Below are positions 8,772 to 16,980 of a stretch of DNA of 34,800 nt, piece after piece. Source of the stretch: Candidatus Omnitrophota bacterium (lineage in GTDB: Bacteria > Omnitrophota > Gorgyraeia > Zapsychrales > JAHFFX01); the NCBI GenBank assembly GCA_023247705.1, contig JAHFFY010000018.1, positions 1-34,800 on the forward strand, written 5' to 3'. Below the pieces are notes generated by a model. That model made no database searches and was not told the DNA's origin. It saw only the letters and a program-made list of their open reading frames with translations. Numbering within the stretch: the stretch's first letter is position 1; each line of letters starts with the position of its first letter. Made by a program: the position numbers and the translations under genes.

Positions 8772-9245
8772 ATGCCCAGGCAGGTTATTACGTTTCATTA
8801 CACCTTAAAAGATAAACCCGGTAAAATTCTGGATTCTTCCGGGGACAAAGAGCCGATCTCTTTTTTGACGGGATCGGGCCAGATCATTGCGGGTCTGGAG
8901 GCCGTGCTCATCAATCTCAAAAAAGACGACATGAAAGAAGTGTTCATTCCATATCAAGAGGCCTATGGCCCGTATGATCAACAGTTGATCTATCAGGTTT
9001 CCAAAGACAAGTTTCCCATACAGGAGATTACAATCGGCGATATTTTTCAGATCCAGAAAGATGATATTCACCAGATGGTGACGGTGATTGATATTCTGGA
9101 CTCAGATGTTATGTTGGATGCGAACCATCCTTTAGCCGGAAAAGATCTCTATTTTTCGATCAAGATCGTGGAAATCCGCGCGGCAACGCCGGAAGAAATC
9201 GCTCACGGCCATGCCCATGGAGAAGGCGGCCATCACCATCATTAA
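8772..9245 (+). CDS. slyD: FKBP-type peptidyl-prolyl isomerase, SlyD-like, with histidine tail
   Basis: A 157-residue cytosolic-type isomerase and chaperone. The FKBP half starts VITFHYTLKD and has LDSSGDKEPISFLTGSGQII and GLEAVLINLKKDD; an insert-in-flap region follows (EAYGPYDQQLIYQVSKDKF to about residue 130), and the FKBP strand returns near DLYFSIKIVEIR. The C-terminal HGHAHGEGGHHHH is a short nickel/zinc-binding histidine tail like that of SlyD, which donates nickel to hydrogenase maturation in enterobacteria. No hydrogenase genes are seen here, so a metal-delivery role is only possible. No signal peptide. It is transcribed divergently from pncC. Confidence 0.92.
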   Translation: MPRQVITFHYTLKDKPGKILDSSGDKEPISFLTGSGQIIAGLEAVLINLKKDDMKEVFIPYQEAYGPYDQQLIYQVSKDKFPIQEITIGDIFQIQKDDIHQMVTVIDILDSDVMLDANHPLAGKDLYFSIKIVEIRAATPEEIAHGHAHGEGGHHHH

Positions 9246-9298
9246 TTTTTTCCCCTTTTTTTCTCTTTCGATTTCCGTCTGAGGAATCAATTCTCACG

Positions 9299-10156
9299 AT
9301 GAACAAAGAACAATTCCTTACAGTCATGAAAATTTTTGTCCAGGAGGGAGGGAAGATTGTCCTTCGGTATATCCGGGATAGTTCTCCTTCCCTTAAGCCG
9401 GATCAATCGATTATTACTGAAGCGGATAAAGCGATCTCGGTGTTGGCGCACGAGTTATTAAAAGAATTTCTGACCCGCGGGGACCATATCCTCATCGATG
9501 AAGAAGATGAACAGCGCGGCCGTTATCTTAACCAGGCCAAGCTCGCCCCAATTCCATATCTTTGGGCGATTGACCCGATCGATGGGACAAGAAATTATGC
9601 GAACCGCATGCCCAACTTCGGGATTTCGATCGGCCTCCTCAAAGACCTCAAGCCGTGGCTGGGGATGGTTTATTTTCCGTTATTGAACGAGTTGTTTTAT
9701 TGTGACGGGCAAGAGGCTTATTTTGTTCAAAATGCCTTCGGAGATCTCGAACATAGAGAACGTATTATTCCGGTGGATCAAGTCATTTCAAAGCAGAGTA
9801 TTTTTCTTCTGACGGACAGTTTTTTTCAATCATTTGATTGGGACAATAAGGATTGTCATGTGATGATTCCGGCCTGTGCTGTGGTGGATTTATGCTGGCC
9901 GGCGATCGGACGAGGGTGCGGTGCGATCCTGAAATCTTATCTTTGGGATTTTGCCGGATCGTGGCCGATTTGCCACGCCGCGGGTCTGTTTTTAAGATCG
10001 CTGTCCACCGGGCGGGTCCTGGACCGGCTGCAGGAAGATTTGTTTATGCAAGATCCCAAACCCTGGCGTTTAAAAGATTACTATATCCTTTCCTCAGAGA
10101 GAAACTATCCCATCTTAAAGGCAAAAATCAGCCAAACAAGGGGACAAAAATCTTGA
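9299..10156 (+). CDS. Inositol monophosphatase family phosphatase
   Basis: A 285-residue metal-dependent phosphatase of the IMPase/CysQ/FBPase fold. Metal-binding residues sit in IDEEDEQRG (~66-74) and the signature WAIDPIDGTRNY (89-100, Asp92 and Asp95); the second signature is the C-terminal LWDFAGSWPICHAAG (Asp near 218). Substrate could be inositol phosphate, 3'-phosphoadenosine 5'-phosphate or a sugar phosphate; the sequence does not decide. It begins about 50 bases after the slyD-like gene. Its stop codon overlaps the -35 box of the riboflavin-operon promoter. Confidence 0.88.
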   Translation: MNKEQFLTVMKIFVQEGGKIVLRYIRDSSPSLKPDQSIITEADKAISVLAHELLKEFLTRGDHILIDEEDEQRGRYLNQAKLAPIPYLWAIDPIDGTRNYANRMPNFGISIGLLKDLKPWLGMVYFPLLNELFYCDGQEAYFVQNAFGDLEHRERIIPVDQVISKQSIFLLTDSFFQSFDWDNKDCHVMIPACAVVDLCWPAIGRGCGAILKSYLWDFAGSWPICHAAGLFLRSLSTGRVLDRLQEDLFMQDPKPWRLKDYYILSSERNYPILKAKISQTRGQKS

Positions 10157-10181
10157 CAACCCGGGGTCTATCGCATATATT
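10153..10181 (+). promoter_or_regulatory. Sigma-70-type promoter of the riboflavin operon
   Basis: A perfect -35 box TTGACA at 10153-10158, a 17-base spacer, then TATATT at 10176-10181. The expected start of transcription (about 10188) coincides with the first base of the FMN riboswitch P1 stem, which supports both calls. The -35 box overlaps the stop codon of the preceding phosphatase gene. Confidence 0.85.
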
Positions 10182-10187
10182 ACAACA

Positions 10188-10458
10188 AGCTTTCGGGATT
10201 CCTGAGGTCGGTTCTCAGGGGGGTGTAAGTCCCAGCTGGTAGTGATACCCTCTGAAATGGAATGGGTTTAAGCCTACGAGCACTTCAAATGATTATGTCA
10301 ATTTTTGAAGGTTAGCAGATCAAGTGAAGTCCGATCCATGGAAACATGATGAACAGGACGATTCTTGAGCCAATAGTTCCAATATCATTTGGATCCTCTT
10401 TCAAGGACGGTTAGCGCCAGATTCTAAAAAAGAGGAAAAGCCTAGATGGAAGAAAGCT
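10188..10458 (+). promoter_or_regulatory. FMN riboswitch (RFN element), enlarged
   Basis: Conserved RFN blocks appear in order upstream of ribBA. P1 pairs AGCTTTC (10188-10194) with GAAAGCT (10452-10458). After TTCGGG come the P2 block GGGTGTAAGTCCC and GCTGGTAGTGATACCC, then AAGCCTACGAGC, then GCAGATCAAGTGAAGTCC, then GAGCC, GGACGGTTAG and finally GCCTAGATGGAAGAAAG. Additional pairings are visible: ACCC/GGGT inside P3, TCAAG/CTTGA plus GTCC/GGAC in the P4/P5 region, and CCTCTTT/AAAGAGG in the last arm. At 271 bases it is much longer than the usual aptamer; an extra hairpin CCTGAG/CTCAGG (10201-10219) and two expanded arms account for the excess. It should bind FMN and reduce expression of the riboflavin genes. 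Confidence 0.87.
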
Positions 10459-10656
10459 GCTCAAAAGATAATGCATCACGTTGATTCTCTGCGTTGATTG
10501 TGTTCTTAAAATTTAAGATTATCTTTTGTAATCAATATTTCTTGAGTGAACGCAAAGAACGTTGAACGGTTTTTGGGTAAGGAATTTTAGTTTTTCAAAA
10601 CCGTTTAAGTGATCCTTGAGTTCTTCTTGAGGAGATATTTATATCTTCTATCCCAA
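10459..10656 (+). other. Riboswitch expression platform, non-coding leader
   Basis: About 200 bases without a credible gene between the aptamer and the terminator. A long bulged hairpin is suggested by GCGTT...AACGC, TTGATT...AATCAA and CTTAA/TTAAG (roughly 10491-10556), followed by a clean hairpin AACGGTTTT (10565-10573) with AAAACCGTT (10597-10605). One of these may be the antiterminator or an intermediate fold; which one was not resolved by eye. Confidence 0.5.
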
Positions 10657-10694
10657 TCCCGAGAGTAAAGTGTATCTTGGGGTTTTTTATTTTC
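10657..10694 (+). terminator. Intrinsic terminator in the ribBA leader
   Basis: Stem TCCCGAGA (10657-10664) pairs with TCTTGGGG (10675-10682), including two G-T wobbles, around a ten-base loop, and is followed at once by TTTTTTATTTT. It lies between the FMN aptamer and the ribBA start, so it is the expected target of the riboswitch: termination when FMN is bound. Confidence 0.82.
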
Positions 10695-10777
10695 TGATTT
10701 TGATCGTAAGCATGTAACGGTATTACAATCGAAATCATTGTTATCATTAACCCACTAAACGGAGTCGGATCGAAAAT

Positions 10778-11977
10778 ATGTTTAATACCATTTTAGAAAT
10801 TATTGAAGATTTAAAAGTTGGAAAAATGGTGATTGTGATGGATGATGAAGGCAGGGAAAACGAAGGAGACCTTTTGATGGCGGCCCAGTTTATTCGCCCC
10901 GAAGATGTTAATTTTATGGCGAAGGAAGCCAGGGGATTGATTTGCGTCCCGATGGAAGAAGATCGTCTCAATCAATTGGACCTGCATCCGATGAAAGATG
11001 ATTCGAATCAAAAACATCAGCGCTGCAATACCGGATGGGCGATCTCTGTCGACGCTGCGAAAGGCGTGACCACCGGGATTTCCGCCTTTGACCGGGCGCA
11101 AACCGTCAAAATTTTGATCGATCCGAAAAGCAAATCGACTGATCTGGTGACACCGGGACATTTGTTCCCTCTGCGAGCCAGAAAAGGCGGTGTTTTGGTC
11201 CGTGCCGGACATACCGAGGCCTCCGTTGATCTGATGCGTCTGGCGAATCTTTATCCGGCGGGGGTCATTTGCGAGATTATGAATGAAGATGGCACGATGG
11301 CCAGAACCCAGGACTTGATTCAATTTGCCCAAAAAAATAAATTAAAAATTTGCACGATCGATAGTTTGATTGAATATCGCCGGAAATATGAAAAGTTGGT
11401 CGAACGTTCTGTGGAAACCAATTTGCCGACGGGTTACGGTAAATTCAAAATGTTCGGGTATGAGTCTAAGGTCGACGGGGTTTGTCATGTGGCGCTGGTT
11501 TTAGGCAAAGTGGACGGGACTGTCCCGGAATTGGTCCGGGTCCAGTCCGAATGTCTGACGGGAGATGTGTTTGGCTCGCAGCGCTGTGACTGCAATGCCC
11601 AGTTGCACGGCGCGTTAAAAATGATTCAGGAAAACGGCTCGGGAATCCTGCTTTACATGCGGCAAGAGGGCCGGGGGATTGGACTCATGAATAAAATGAA
11701 GGCCTATCGTCTCCAGGATACAGGGATGGACACTGTGCAGGCCAATGAGGCCCTGGGGTTTGCCGCGGACCTGCGCGATTATGGGATTGGCGCGCAAATT
11801 TTAGTCGATCTGGGGGTGAAGCAGATCCGGCTTTTGACGAATAATCCGCGCAAGATTGTCGGGCTGGAAGGTTATGGTTTAATGGTCGTTGAGCGCATTT
11901 CGTTAAATATCCCGCAGAATGCAACAAACAAAAGATATTTGAAAGCTAAAAAAGAAAAATTAGGACATATTTTATAA
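10778..11977 (+). CDS. ribBA: Bifunctional 3,4-dihydroxy-2-butanone-4-phosphate synthase / GTP cyclohydrolase II
   Basis: Supplies both precursors of riboflavin. The RibB half (residues 1 to ~200) has the [11 protein letters not shown] metal/substrate loop at 22-32, the [10 protein letters not shown] turn and [11 protein letters not shown]. The RibA half (~205-399) has the zinc cysteines 259, 270 and 272 ([16 protein letters not shown]), RQEGRGIGL and the C-terminal LTNNPRKI. The length of 399 residues is normal for a fusion and no key residue is missing, so both activities are expected. First gene after the FMN riboswitch, with GGAG about 14 bases upstream of the ATG. ribH starts 27 bases after its stop. 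Confidence 0.97.
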   Translation: MFNTILEIIEDLKVGKMVIVMDDEGRENEGDLLMAAQFIRPEDVNFMAKEARGLICVPMEEDRLNQLDLHPMKDDSNQKHQRCNTGWAISVDAAKGVTTGISAFDRAQTVKILIDPKSKSTDLVTPGHLFPLRARKGGVLVRAGHTEASVDLMRLANLYPAGVICEIMNEDGTMARTQDLIQFAQKNKLKICTIDSLIEYRRKYEKLVERSVETNLPTGYGKFKMFGYESKVDGVCHVALVLGKVDGTVPELVRVQSECLTGDVFGSQRCDCNAQLHGALKMIQENGSGILLYMRQEGRGIGLMNKMKAYRLQDTGMDTVQANEALGFAADLRDYGIGAQILVDLGVKQIRLLTNNPRKIVGLEGYGLMVVERISLNIPQNATNKRYLKAKKEKLGHIL

Positions 11978-12004
11978 AATCGTCGTGTTGATTGAGTTTC
12001 CTTT

Positions 12005-12469
12005 ATGGTCAAAATTATTCAAGCGTCCCAACAATCGCGAAATAAAAAATTTGGTATTGTCGTTTCCCGATACAATGAGTTTATCACCAAGAGATTGCTC
12101 GACGGGTGTTTAAAAGAATTGAGTCGTTTAGGTGTCCAAGAGAATCAGGTGACGGTGGTCTGGGTTCCGGGTTCCTTTGAGATTCCTCTGGCGGCTTTAA
12201 AGTTGGCTAAACAAAAGAGTGTTTCCGGTGTCATCTGTCTCGGGGCCATTATCCGGGGAGAAACAATCCATTTTGATCTGGTCGCGAAAGCGGTGGCGGA
12301 TGGGGTCCTTCAGGTAATTTTGAAAACGGAAAAACCGGTGGTCTTTGGGGTTCTGGCAACGGAAACGGTCAATCAAGCTTATAAACGTTCGGAGGCCAAA
12401 GGCGACCATAAAGGCAAAGAAGCCGCTCGGAATGTCGTTGAGATGGTCAATCTCATGAGCCGAATTTGA
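12005..12469 (+). CDS. ribH: 6,7-dimethyl-8-ribityllumazine synthase
   Basis: Condenses the two RibBA/RibD-derived intermediates into lumazine, usually as an icosahedral or pentameric shell. 154 residues, as expected. Visible marks are FGIVVSRYNEFIT (16-28), VPGSFEIPLA (54-63), GAIIRGETIHFD with the active-site His89, and VVFGVLATET. The C-terminal KGKEAARNVVEM helix is normal. It is followed 11 bases later by nusB; ribH-nusB adjacency is very common in bacteria. Confidence 0.97.
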   Translation: MVKIIQASQQSRNKKFGIVVSRYNEFITKRLLDGCLKELSRLGVQENQVTVVWVPGSFEIPLAALKLAKQKSVSGVICLGAIIRGETIHFDLVAKAVADGVLQVILKTEKPVVFGVLATETVNQAYKRSEAKGDHKGKEAARNVVEMVNLMSRI

Positions 12470-12479
12470 AAAGATATCT

Positions 12480-12905
12480 ATGCGCAAACGATCTCTGGCC
12501 CGGGACTGGGCATTAAAAATTTTGTATCAATCGGATGTTACCGGCCGTACGGTCGAACGTAGCGCCGAGGTCTTCTGGGAGAATGAAGAAGAGAAGGATC
12601 AAGAGGTTTTAGAGTTCTCCAAGAGATTGGTTTTGGGCGTTTATGAGAACCTCAAGAATATCGATGATAAAATTTCTCAATACGCCACCAATTGGCAGCT
12701 CAAGCGTATGGCGATCATTGATCGGAATATTTTAAGACTGGGTGTTTTTGAACTGCAATTTGCCAGCGATATCCCTCCCAAAGTCACCATTAACGAAGCG
12801 GTTGAACTTGCCAAGAAATACGGCGATCTCGACTCGAGCAAATTCGTCAATGGGATATTAGATAAAATCCACAAGACGGAAATCATCCCGAAGGATGAAA
12901 AATAG
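12480..12905 (+). CDS. nusB: Transcription antitermination factor NusB
   Basis: A 141-residue all-helical RNA-binding protein that joins NusE (ribosomal protein S10) on boxA RNA for rRNA antitermination. The start MRKRSLARDWALKILYQSDV, the central NIDDKISQYATNWQLKRMAIIDRNILRLGVFEL, and the end KVTINEAVELAKKYGDLDSS with FVNGILD match the family closely along the full length. Its stop TAG shares a base with the GTG start of the next gene (TAGTG), suggesting translational coupling. Confidence 0.96.
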   Translation: MRKRSLARDWALKILYQSDVTGRTVERSAEVFWENEEEKDQEVLEFSKRLVLGVYENLKNIDDKISQYATNWQLKRMAIIDRNILRLGVFELQFASDIPPKVTINEAVELAKKYGDLDSSKFVNGILDKIHKTEIIPKDEK

Positions 12906-13729
12906 TGACGCGATTCGCTGATTTACATATCCATACCGATTATTCGGACGGTACGATGTCGCCGCGAGAAATCGTTCAGGGTTCGATTCCAGCGGGTTTA
13001 ACCTGTTTAAGCATTACCGACCACGATACGGTCGACGGGATTGATCCGGCGATCAGCGCGGCCAAGGATTTTGACATCGAAGTTATTCCGGGGATTGAAT
13101 TGTCCGCGGAAATGGCTGGCAAGGACATTCATATCTTAGGTTATTTTTTGGACCATCAGAACAAAACGTTTATTTTAGAATTGCAGCAGATTCAGGAAGC
13201 CAGGCAGGACCGGATCAGACAGATGATCCAGAACTTAAAAAAGCAGGGGATCGATAATATTGATTTTGAAGAAGTGGCTTCGCTGGCGCGGTCCAAGTCG
13301 GTGGGACGTCCTCACCTCGCTATGATGCTGCAAAAGAAAGGGTGGGTCGGATCGATCCGGGGCGCGTTCGATAAATATATCGGCGAGGATTGTCTGGCCT
13401 ATGTCGAGAAGTTTAAACAGACGCCTTATGAGGCCATTGGGTTGATCCGTAAATTCGGCGGGGTCGCCGTGCTGGCGCATCCGATGGTCACGTTGCGTGA
13501 CGAATTGATCCCGAGCTTTGTCGACGCCGGTTTAAGCGGCCTGGAGGTTTTTTATCCTAATCAATCGTCAAGTATCATAAAGTATTACCAAGGCCTGGCT
13601 GTTAAATATAATTTGATTATGACCGGCGGATCTGATTTCCATGGAGAGAATAAAGACAACACCTACCTTGGAAAATCAAAGGTTTCTTATCAGATCGTCG
13701 AAGATCTTAAAATTGCAGCTGGCATATAG
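12905..13729 (+). CDS. PHP-domain phosphoesterase (RNase AM / nucleoside bisphosphate phosphatase type)
   Basis: A 274-residue PHP-family metal phosphoesterase starting with GTG at 12905. Metal ligands are seen in ADLHIHTDYSDGT (His8, His10, Asp15), SITDHDTVDG, PGIELSAEM, DIHILGYFLD, LAHPM and the closing GGSDFHGE. This pattern is that of YciV/TrpH proteins, which remove phosphate from 3',5'-nucleoside bisphosphates and trim 5' ends of RNA. It sits inside the riboflavin operon between nusB and ribD; no flavin role is known for the family, so the link is probably one of shared transcription. Confidence 0.9.
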   Translation: MTRFADLHIHTDYSDGTMSPREIVQGSIPAGLTCLSITDHDTVDGIDPAISAAKDFDIEVIPGIELSAEMAGKDIHILGYFLDHQNKTFILELQQIQEARQDRIRQMIQNLKKQGIDNIDFEEVASLARSKSVGRPHLAMMLQKKGWVGSIRGAFDKYIGEDCLAYVEKFKQTPYEAIGLIRKFGGVAVLAHPMVTLRDELIPSFVDAGLSGLEVFYPNQSSSIIKYYQGLAVKYNLIMTGGSDFHGENKDNTYLGKSKVSYQIVEDLKIAAGI

Positions 13730-13765
13730 TTTTTTTAGAATAAACCTCAATTCCTGCAGACTTTC

Positions 13766-14896
13766 ATGGCCATGACTAAAATTCCCAACAACGATTTGAA
13801 GTATATGAAAATGGCGTTTAATCTCGCGCAACGGGCAAAAGGCCGGACCTCGCCGAACCCGTTGGTCGGTTGCGTGATTGTTCGTGCGGGGAAGGTCATT
13901 GCCTCCGGGTGGCATAAGCGTTGCGGCGGGGATCACGCGGAAATCATGGCGCTCAAAAGCGCTGATCCGGCGCGCGTGAAAGGGGCCAGCCTCTATGTGA
14001 CGCTGGAACCGTGCTCTCATTTCGGCCGCACCCCACCGTGCGTTGATCAAATCATCAAAAGAGGGATTAAAGAAGTGATCGTGGGGATGAAAGATCCTAA
14101 TCCGGTGAACAACGGCAAGTCGCTTTTGAAATTTAAAAAGGCGGGAATTCAAGTGCGGATTGGATTTTTAGAAGATGAGTTGAAGCAAATGAATGAGTCT
14201 TTTATTAAATACATCACCCAGCGTCTGCCGTTTGTCGTGGCCAAATGCGGCCAGACCCTGGATGGGAAGATCGCAACAAGCCAAGGCCAGTCCCGGTGGA
14301 TCACATCAAAAGAATCAAGAGACTATGCCCATCGTTTACGTAATGATTTCGACGGCATTTTGGTTGGCATCAGGACCGTCTTGAACGATGATCCTTTTTT
14401 AAATACGACCGCAAAAATCAGGAAGAACATCAATCCGATCAAGAAAATAATCATCGACAGCCGTTTGCGTTTGCCCCCGGCGGCGAATTTGTTCAAGAAC
14501 ACCGCGCCGTCCCGGATTATTGTGGCCACGACCCGTTTGGCTTCGCAAAGTAAAATTCGACAATGGATGCGTCGAGGGATTATGGTGCTCGTTTGTCCGC
14601 AAAAAAGAAATCAGGTTGAGTGGCGATGGTTATTAAAAGAATTAGCGAAACAAGAAATCACGAATGTTTTGATCGAGGGCGGGGGGCAAACGATCGGAGG
14701 GGCGCTGCGGGCAGGCATGGTGGACAAAATGATAATCTTTCTCGCGCCTAAGATTATGGGTGATGAATCGGCGATCAGTTCTGTCGCGGGAAGCCGGATC
14801 AAACATGTGGATCAGTCCGTTCGGCTGCGTGATTTAACAATTAAGAAATTCAAAGAGGATATTCTCATCGAGGGATATGTTTACCGGAATCATTGA
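13766..14896 (+). CDS. ribD: Bifunctional diaminohydroxyphosphoribosylaminopyrimidine deaminase / uracil reductase
   Basis: Performs deamination then reduction of the RibA product. The deaminase half has zinc ligands His57-x-Glu59 (DHAEIMAL), Cys83 and Cys92 (EPCSHFGRTPPC). The reductase half starts near residue 150 with FVVAKCGQTLDGKIAT and SRWITSKESR, has DFDGILVGIRTVLNDDP, and ends with NVLIEGGGQTIGGAL and an APKIMG turn. The length of 376 residues is usual. An in-frame ATG two codons downstream (13772) is an alternative start. Its end overlaps ribE by 20 bases, so the two are probably translationally coupled. Confidence 0.96.
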   Translation: MAMTKIPNNDLKYMKMAFNLAQRAKGRTSPNPLVGCVIVRAGKVIASGWHKRCGGDHAEIMALKSADPARVKGASLYVTLEPCSHFGRTPPCVDQIIKRGIKEVIVGMKDPNPVNNGKSLLKFKKAGIQVRIGFLEDELKQMNESFIKYITQRLPFVVAKCGQTLDGKIATSQGQSRWITSKESRDYAHRLRNDFDGILVGIRTVLNDDPFLNTTAKIRKNINPIKKIIIDSRLRLPPAANLFKNTAPSRIIVATTRLASQSKIRQWMRRGIMVLVCPQKRNQVEWRWLLKELAKQEITNVLIEGGGQTIGGALRAGMVDKMIIFLAPKIMGDESAISSVAGSRIKHVDQSVRLRDLTIKKFKEDILIEGYVYRNH

Positions 14897-15470
14897 AGAG
14901 TTAGGAACCGTTCAAGCCATTCAGTCCCCAAAAAACCTTTTGGTCTTGAATGTCCGTGCGCCCAGGATTTTTGTCGGGACCAGGCCAGGTGACAGCATTA
15001 GTGTCAATGGGGTTTGTTTGACAGTGGCAAAGATGGTAAAACCGGGCGTTTTTGTTTTTGAACTGATGCGCGAGACCATGGATACAACGAACCTGCAGTC
15101 TTTAAAAAAAGGATCACGTGTCAACCTGGAACGCGCCCTGAAGGCGGGCAGCCGTTTAGGCGGGCATTTTGTGACCGGGCATATTGATGGCGTGGGACGG
15201 ATCGTGAAGATCCTGAAAAAGAAAAATTTTGTCGAATGGCAGATTTCCTTCAAAGACCAAACACACTGGAACCGATATCTGGTCCCGAAAGGATCGATCG
15301 CCCTGGACGGCGTCAGCCTGACGGTGGGAGAGGTCAAACAAAATTTGTTTACCGTGTATTTAATCCCGTATACTTTAAAAGTCACGACGTTTGGACACAA
15401 GAAGATTTCCGATGGGATTAATATCGAGATCGATCTTTTGACGAAGTATGTTTTGAAAATTTTGAAATGA
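14877..15470 (+). CDS. ribE: Riboflavin synthase alpha chain
   Basis: Dismutates two lumazines to riboflavin. The start MFTGIIEELGTV is the family's invariant N-terminus, fixing the ATG within the end of ribD. Two lumazine-binding barrels follow: the first includes GDSISVNGVCLTV and LERALKAGSRLGGHFVTGHIDGVG spans the junction, and the second contains GSIALDGVSLTVGEV. The 197-residue length fits a trimeric RibE. It is the last gene of the operon, and a strong hairpin begins ten bases after its stop. Confidence 0.97.
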   Translation: MFTGIIEELGTVQAIQSPKNLLVLNVRAPRIFVGTRPGDSISVNGVCLTVAKMVKPGVFVFELMRETMDTTNLQSLKKGSRVNLERALKAGSRLGGHFVTGHIDGVGRIVKILKKKNFVEWQISFKDQTHWNRYLVPKGSIALDGVSLTVGEVKQNLFTVYLIPYTLKVTTFGHKKISDGINIEIDLLTKYVLKILK

Positions 15471-15479
15471 AACGGCGAT

Positions 15480-15519
15480 GGGCCAACCCCCGATCGGTAA
15501 AATTCCGAAGGGTTGGCCC
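15480..15519 (+). terminator. Strong hairpin after ribE, without a T-tract
   Basis: GGGCCAACCC (15480-15489) pairs perfectly with GGGTTGGCCC (15510-15519; two G-T pairs are not needed), and TCGG/CCGA pairs inside the loop. It begins ten bases after the ribE stop, at the place of an operon terminator, but GGGCGTCCC follows instead of a run of T. It may stabilise the 3' end, or terminate without a U-tail. Confidence 0.5.
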
Positions 15520-15649
15520 GGGCGTCCCTTCAATCATCCGGTATGTGACGATCGTTTGATAAAGTTGATTTTTTCGTTATTGTAGGATAGGATAAGCGTA
15601 AATTTTTTACTCCCCAAAACAATGAAAACAACAGCGTGAGGTATGATTC

Positions 15650-16405
15650 GTGAACGAACTGACTTTAAAGGATAAAGTCGCGGTTGTCACCGGCGGCACC
15701 CGCGGGATTGGGCGGGCGATCGTCGCTATGTTGGCTCAATCGGGATGTCAGGTCGCTTTTAATTATCAGAAAAATAAAGAAGCCGCTTTAGCCTTGGAAG
15801 AGGAACTAAAAAAAATTGGGTGTCGCTCACAATCGAGATGTGTCGATATGAAAGATTTTGAAGCGGTCAAATCCTGGATCGAAGAAATAAAAAAACAATT
15901 TGGCCGGATCGATATTTTGGTTAATAATGCGGGGATGATTATTGATAAAGCCCTGATGCTGATGGGCCGGGAAGACTGGGATCAGGTGATCGATACGAAT
16001 CTGGGCGGTCTATTTAATGTCAGCCGTGCGGTGATCGTCAGTTTTTTAAAACAGAAAAGCGGGGATATTGTCAATATCTCATCGGTCAGCGGCCTCATCG
16101 GGTTAAGCCGTCAGACGAATTATTCGGCGAGCAAAGGCGGCGTTAACTCTTTTACCAAGGCCCTGGCCAAGGAAGTCGCGGCCTACGGGATCCGCGTCAA
16201 TGCCGTTGCGCCGGGATTTATTGCCACCGAGATGCTGGAAGGATTCAACGAAGAGCAGAAAAACCAGATTCTTAAAGAGATTCCGTTGGGGCGTCTCGGC
16301 TCGGTACATGACGTGGCCAACTGCGTCAAGTTTTTGTTAAGCCCGCAAGCACAGTATATCACCGGCCAGGTGATCTGTGTCGATGGCGGGATGACGATGC
16401 GTTAA
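15650..16405 (+). CDS. fabG: 3-oxoacyl-ACP reductase
   Basis: NADPH-dependent reductase of the fatty acid elongation cycle. GTG start at 15650, supported by GTGAGGT nine bases before it. Rossmann motif TGGTRGIG at 14-21, NNAG at 92-95, then the catalytic Ser145, Tyr158 and Lys162 (NISSVSG, NYSASKGG). The C-terminus ITGQVICVDGGMTM is that of true FabG. 251 residues. fabZ follows 39 bases later. A possible weak promoter (TTGATT around 15566, TAGGAT 17 bases later) lies in the 180-base gap after ribE. Confidence 0.93.
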   Translation: MNELTLKDKVAVVTGGTRGIGRAIVAMLAQSGCQVAFNYQKNKEAALALEEELKKIGCRSQSRCVDMKDFEAVKSWIEEIKKQFGRIDILVNNAGMIIDKALMLMGREDWDQVIDTNLGGLFNVSRAVIVSFLKQKSGDIVNISSVSGLIGLSRQTNYSASKGGVNSFTKALAKEVAAYGIRVNAVAPGFIATEMLEGFNEEQKNQILKEIPLGRLGSVHDVANCVKFLLSPQAQYITGQVICVDGGMTMR

Positions 16406-16444
16406 GATTTACAGGAAAAAAATTTCCCAGAAGAGGAGAGGTTT

Positions 16445-16879
16445 ATGCAACTGGATGCCCTTGAAATCAGGAAGATTATTCCGCACCGGTTTCCTTTTTT
16501 GCTGATCGATAAAGTGGTCGAGATCCGCCCGAACGAAAAGCTGATCGCGATCAAGAATGTCTCGATCAACGAACAATTTTTCACCGGACATTTTCCCGAG
16601 GAGAAGGTGATGCCGGGCGTTTTGATTGTCGAGGCGATGGCCCAGGCCGGGTGTATTTATTTTTATTACAGTAAAAATCTTTTCGGTAAAGAGATCATCT
16701 ATTATCTGGCGAAGGTGACCGCGAAGTTCATGGCCCCGGTTGTCCCGGGCGATCAGCTGCGCATCGAGGTGACCACCATCAAAATGATGCCCAAGGTCGG
16801 GTTCCTCAAAATGGAAGCCTTTGTGGCCGACCAAGCGGTCGCCGAGGCACAGATTGGTTTTAGCGTCAAAGAAGTTTGA
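16445..16879 (+). CDS. fabZ: 3-hydroxyacyl-ACP dehydratase
   Basis: Removes water from 3-hydroxyacyl-ACP in fatty acid synthesis. 144 residues, single hotdog fold. HRFPFLLIDKVVEI at 14-27, catalytic His49 in FTGHFPEEKVMPG and Glu63 in VEAMAQAG are all present. A GAGGAGAGG ribosome site precedes the ATG. It pairs with fabG upstream, and tRNA-Pro begins 23 bases after its stop on the same strand, so the tRNA may be cut from a read-through transcript. Confidence 0.95.
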   Translation: MQLDALEIRKIIPHRFPFLLIDKVVEIRPNEKLIAIKNVSINEQFFTGHFPEEKVMPGVLIVEAMAQAGCIYFYYSKNLFGKEIIYYLAKVTAKFMAPVVPGDQLRIEVTTIKMMPKVGFLKMEAFVADQAVAEAQIGFSVKEV

Positions 16880-16902
16880 ATTTGTCCTTTCGAAAAGATT
16901 TG

Positions 16903-16980
16903 CGGGGAGTAGCGCAGCTCGGCTAGCGCGCAACGTTCGGGACGTTGAGGTCGAGGGTTCAAATCCCTCCTCCCCGACCA
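16903..16980 (+). tRNA. tRNA-Pro (anticodon CGG)
   Basis: A 78-base cloverleaf with the 3' CCA encoded. Acceptor CGGGGAG/CTCCCCG with discriminator A, D-stem GCGC/GCGC, anticodon stem CAACG/CGTTG with loop TTCGGGA (anticodon CGG at 16938-16940), T-arm GAGGG-TTCAAAT-CCCTC. C at position 1 is typical of bacterial tRNA-Pro. It reads CCG codons. Confidence 0.97.
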
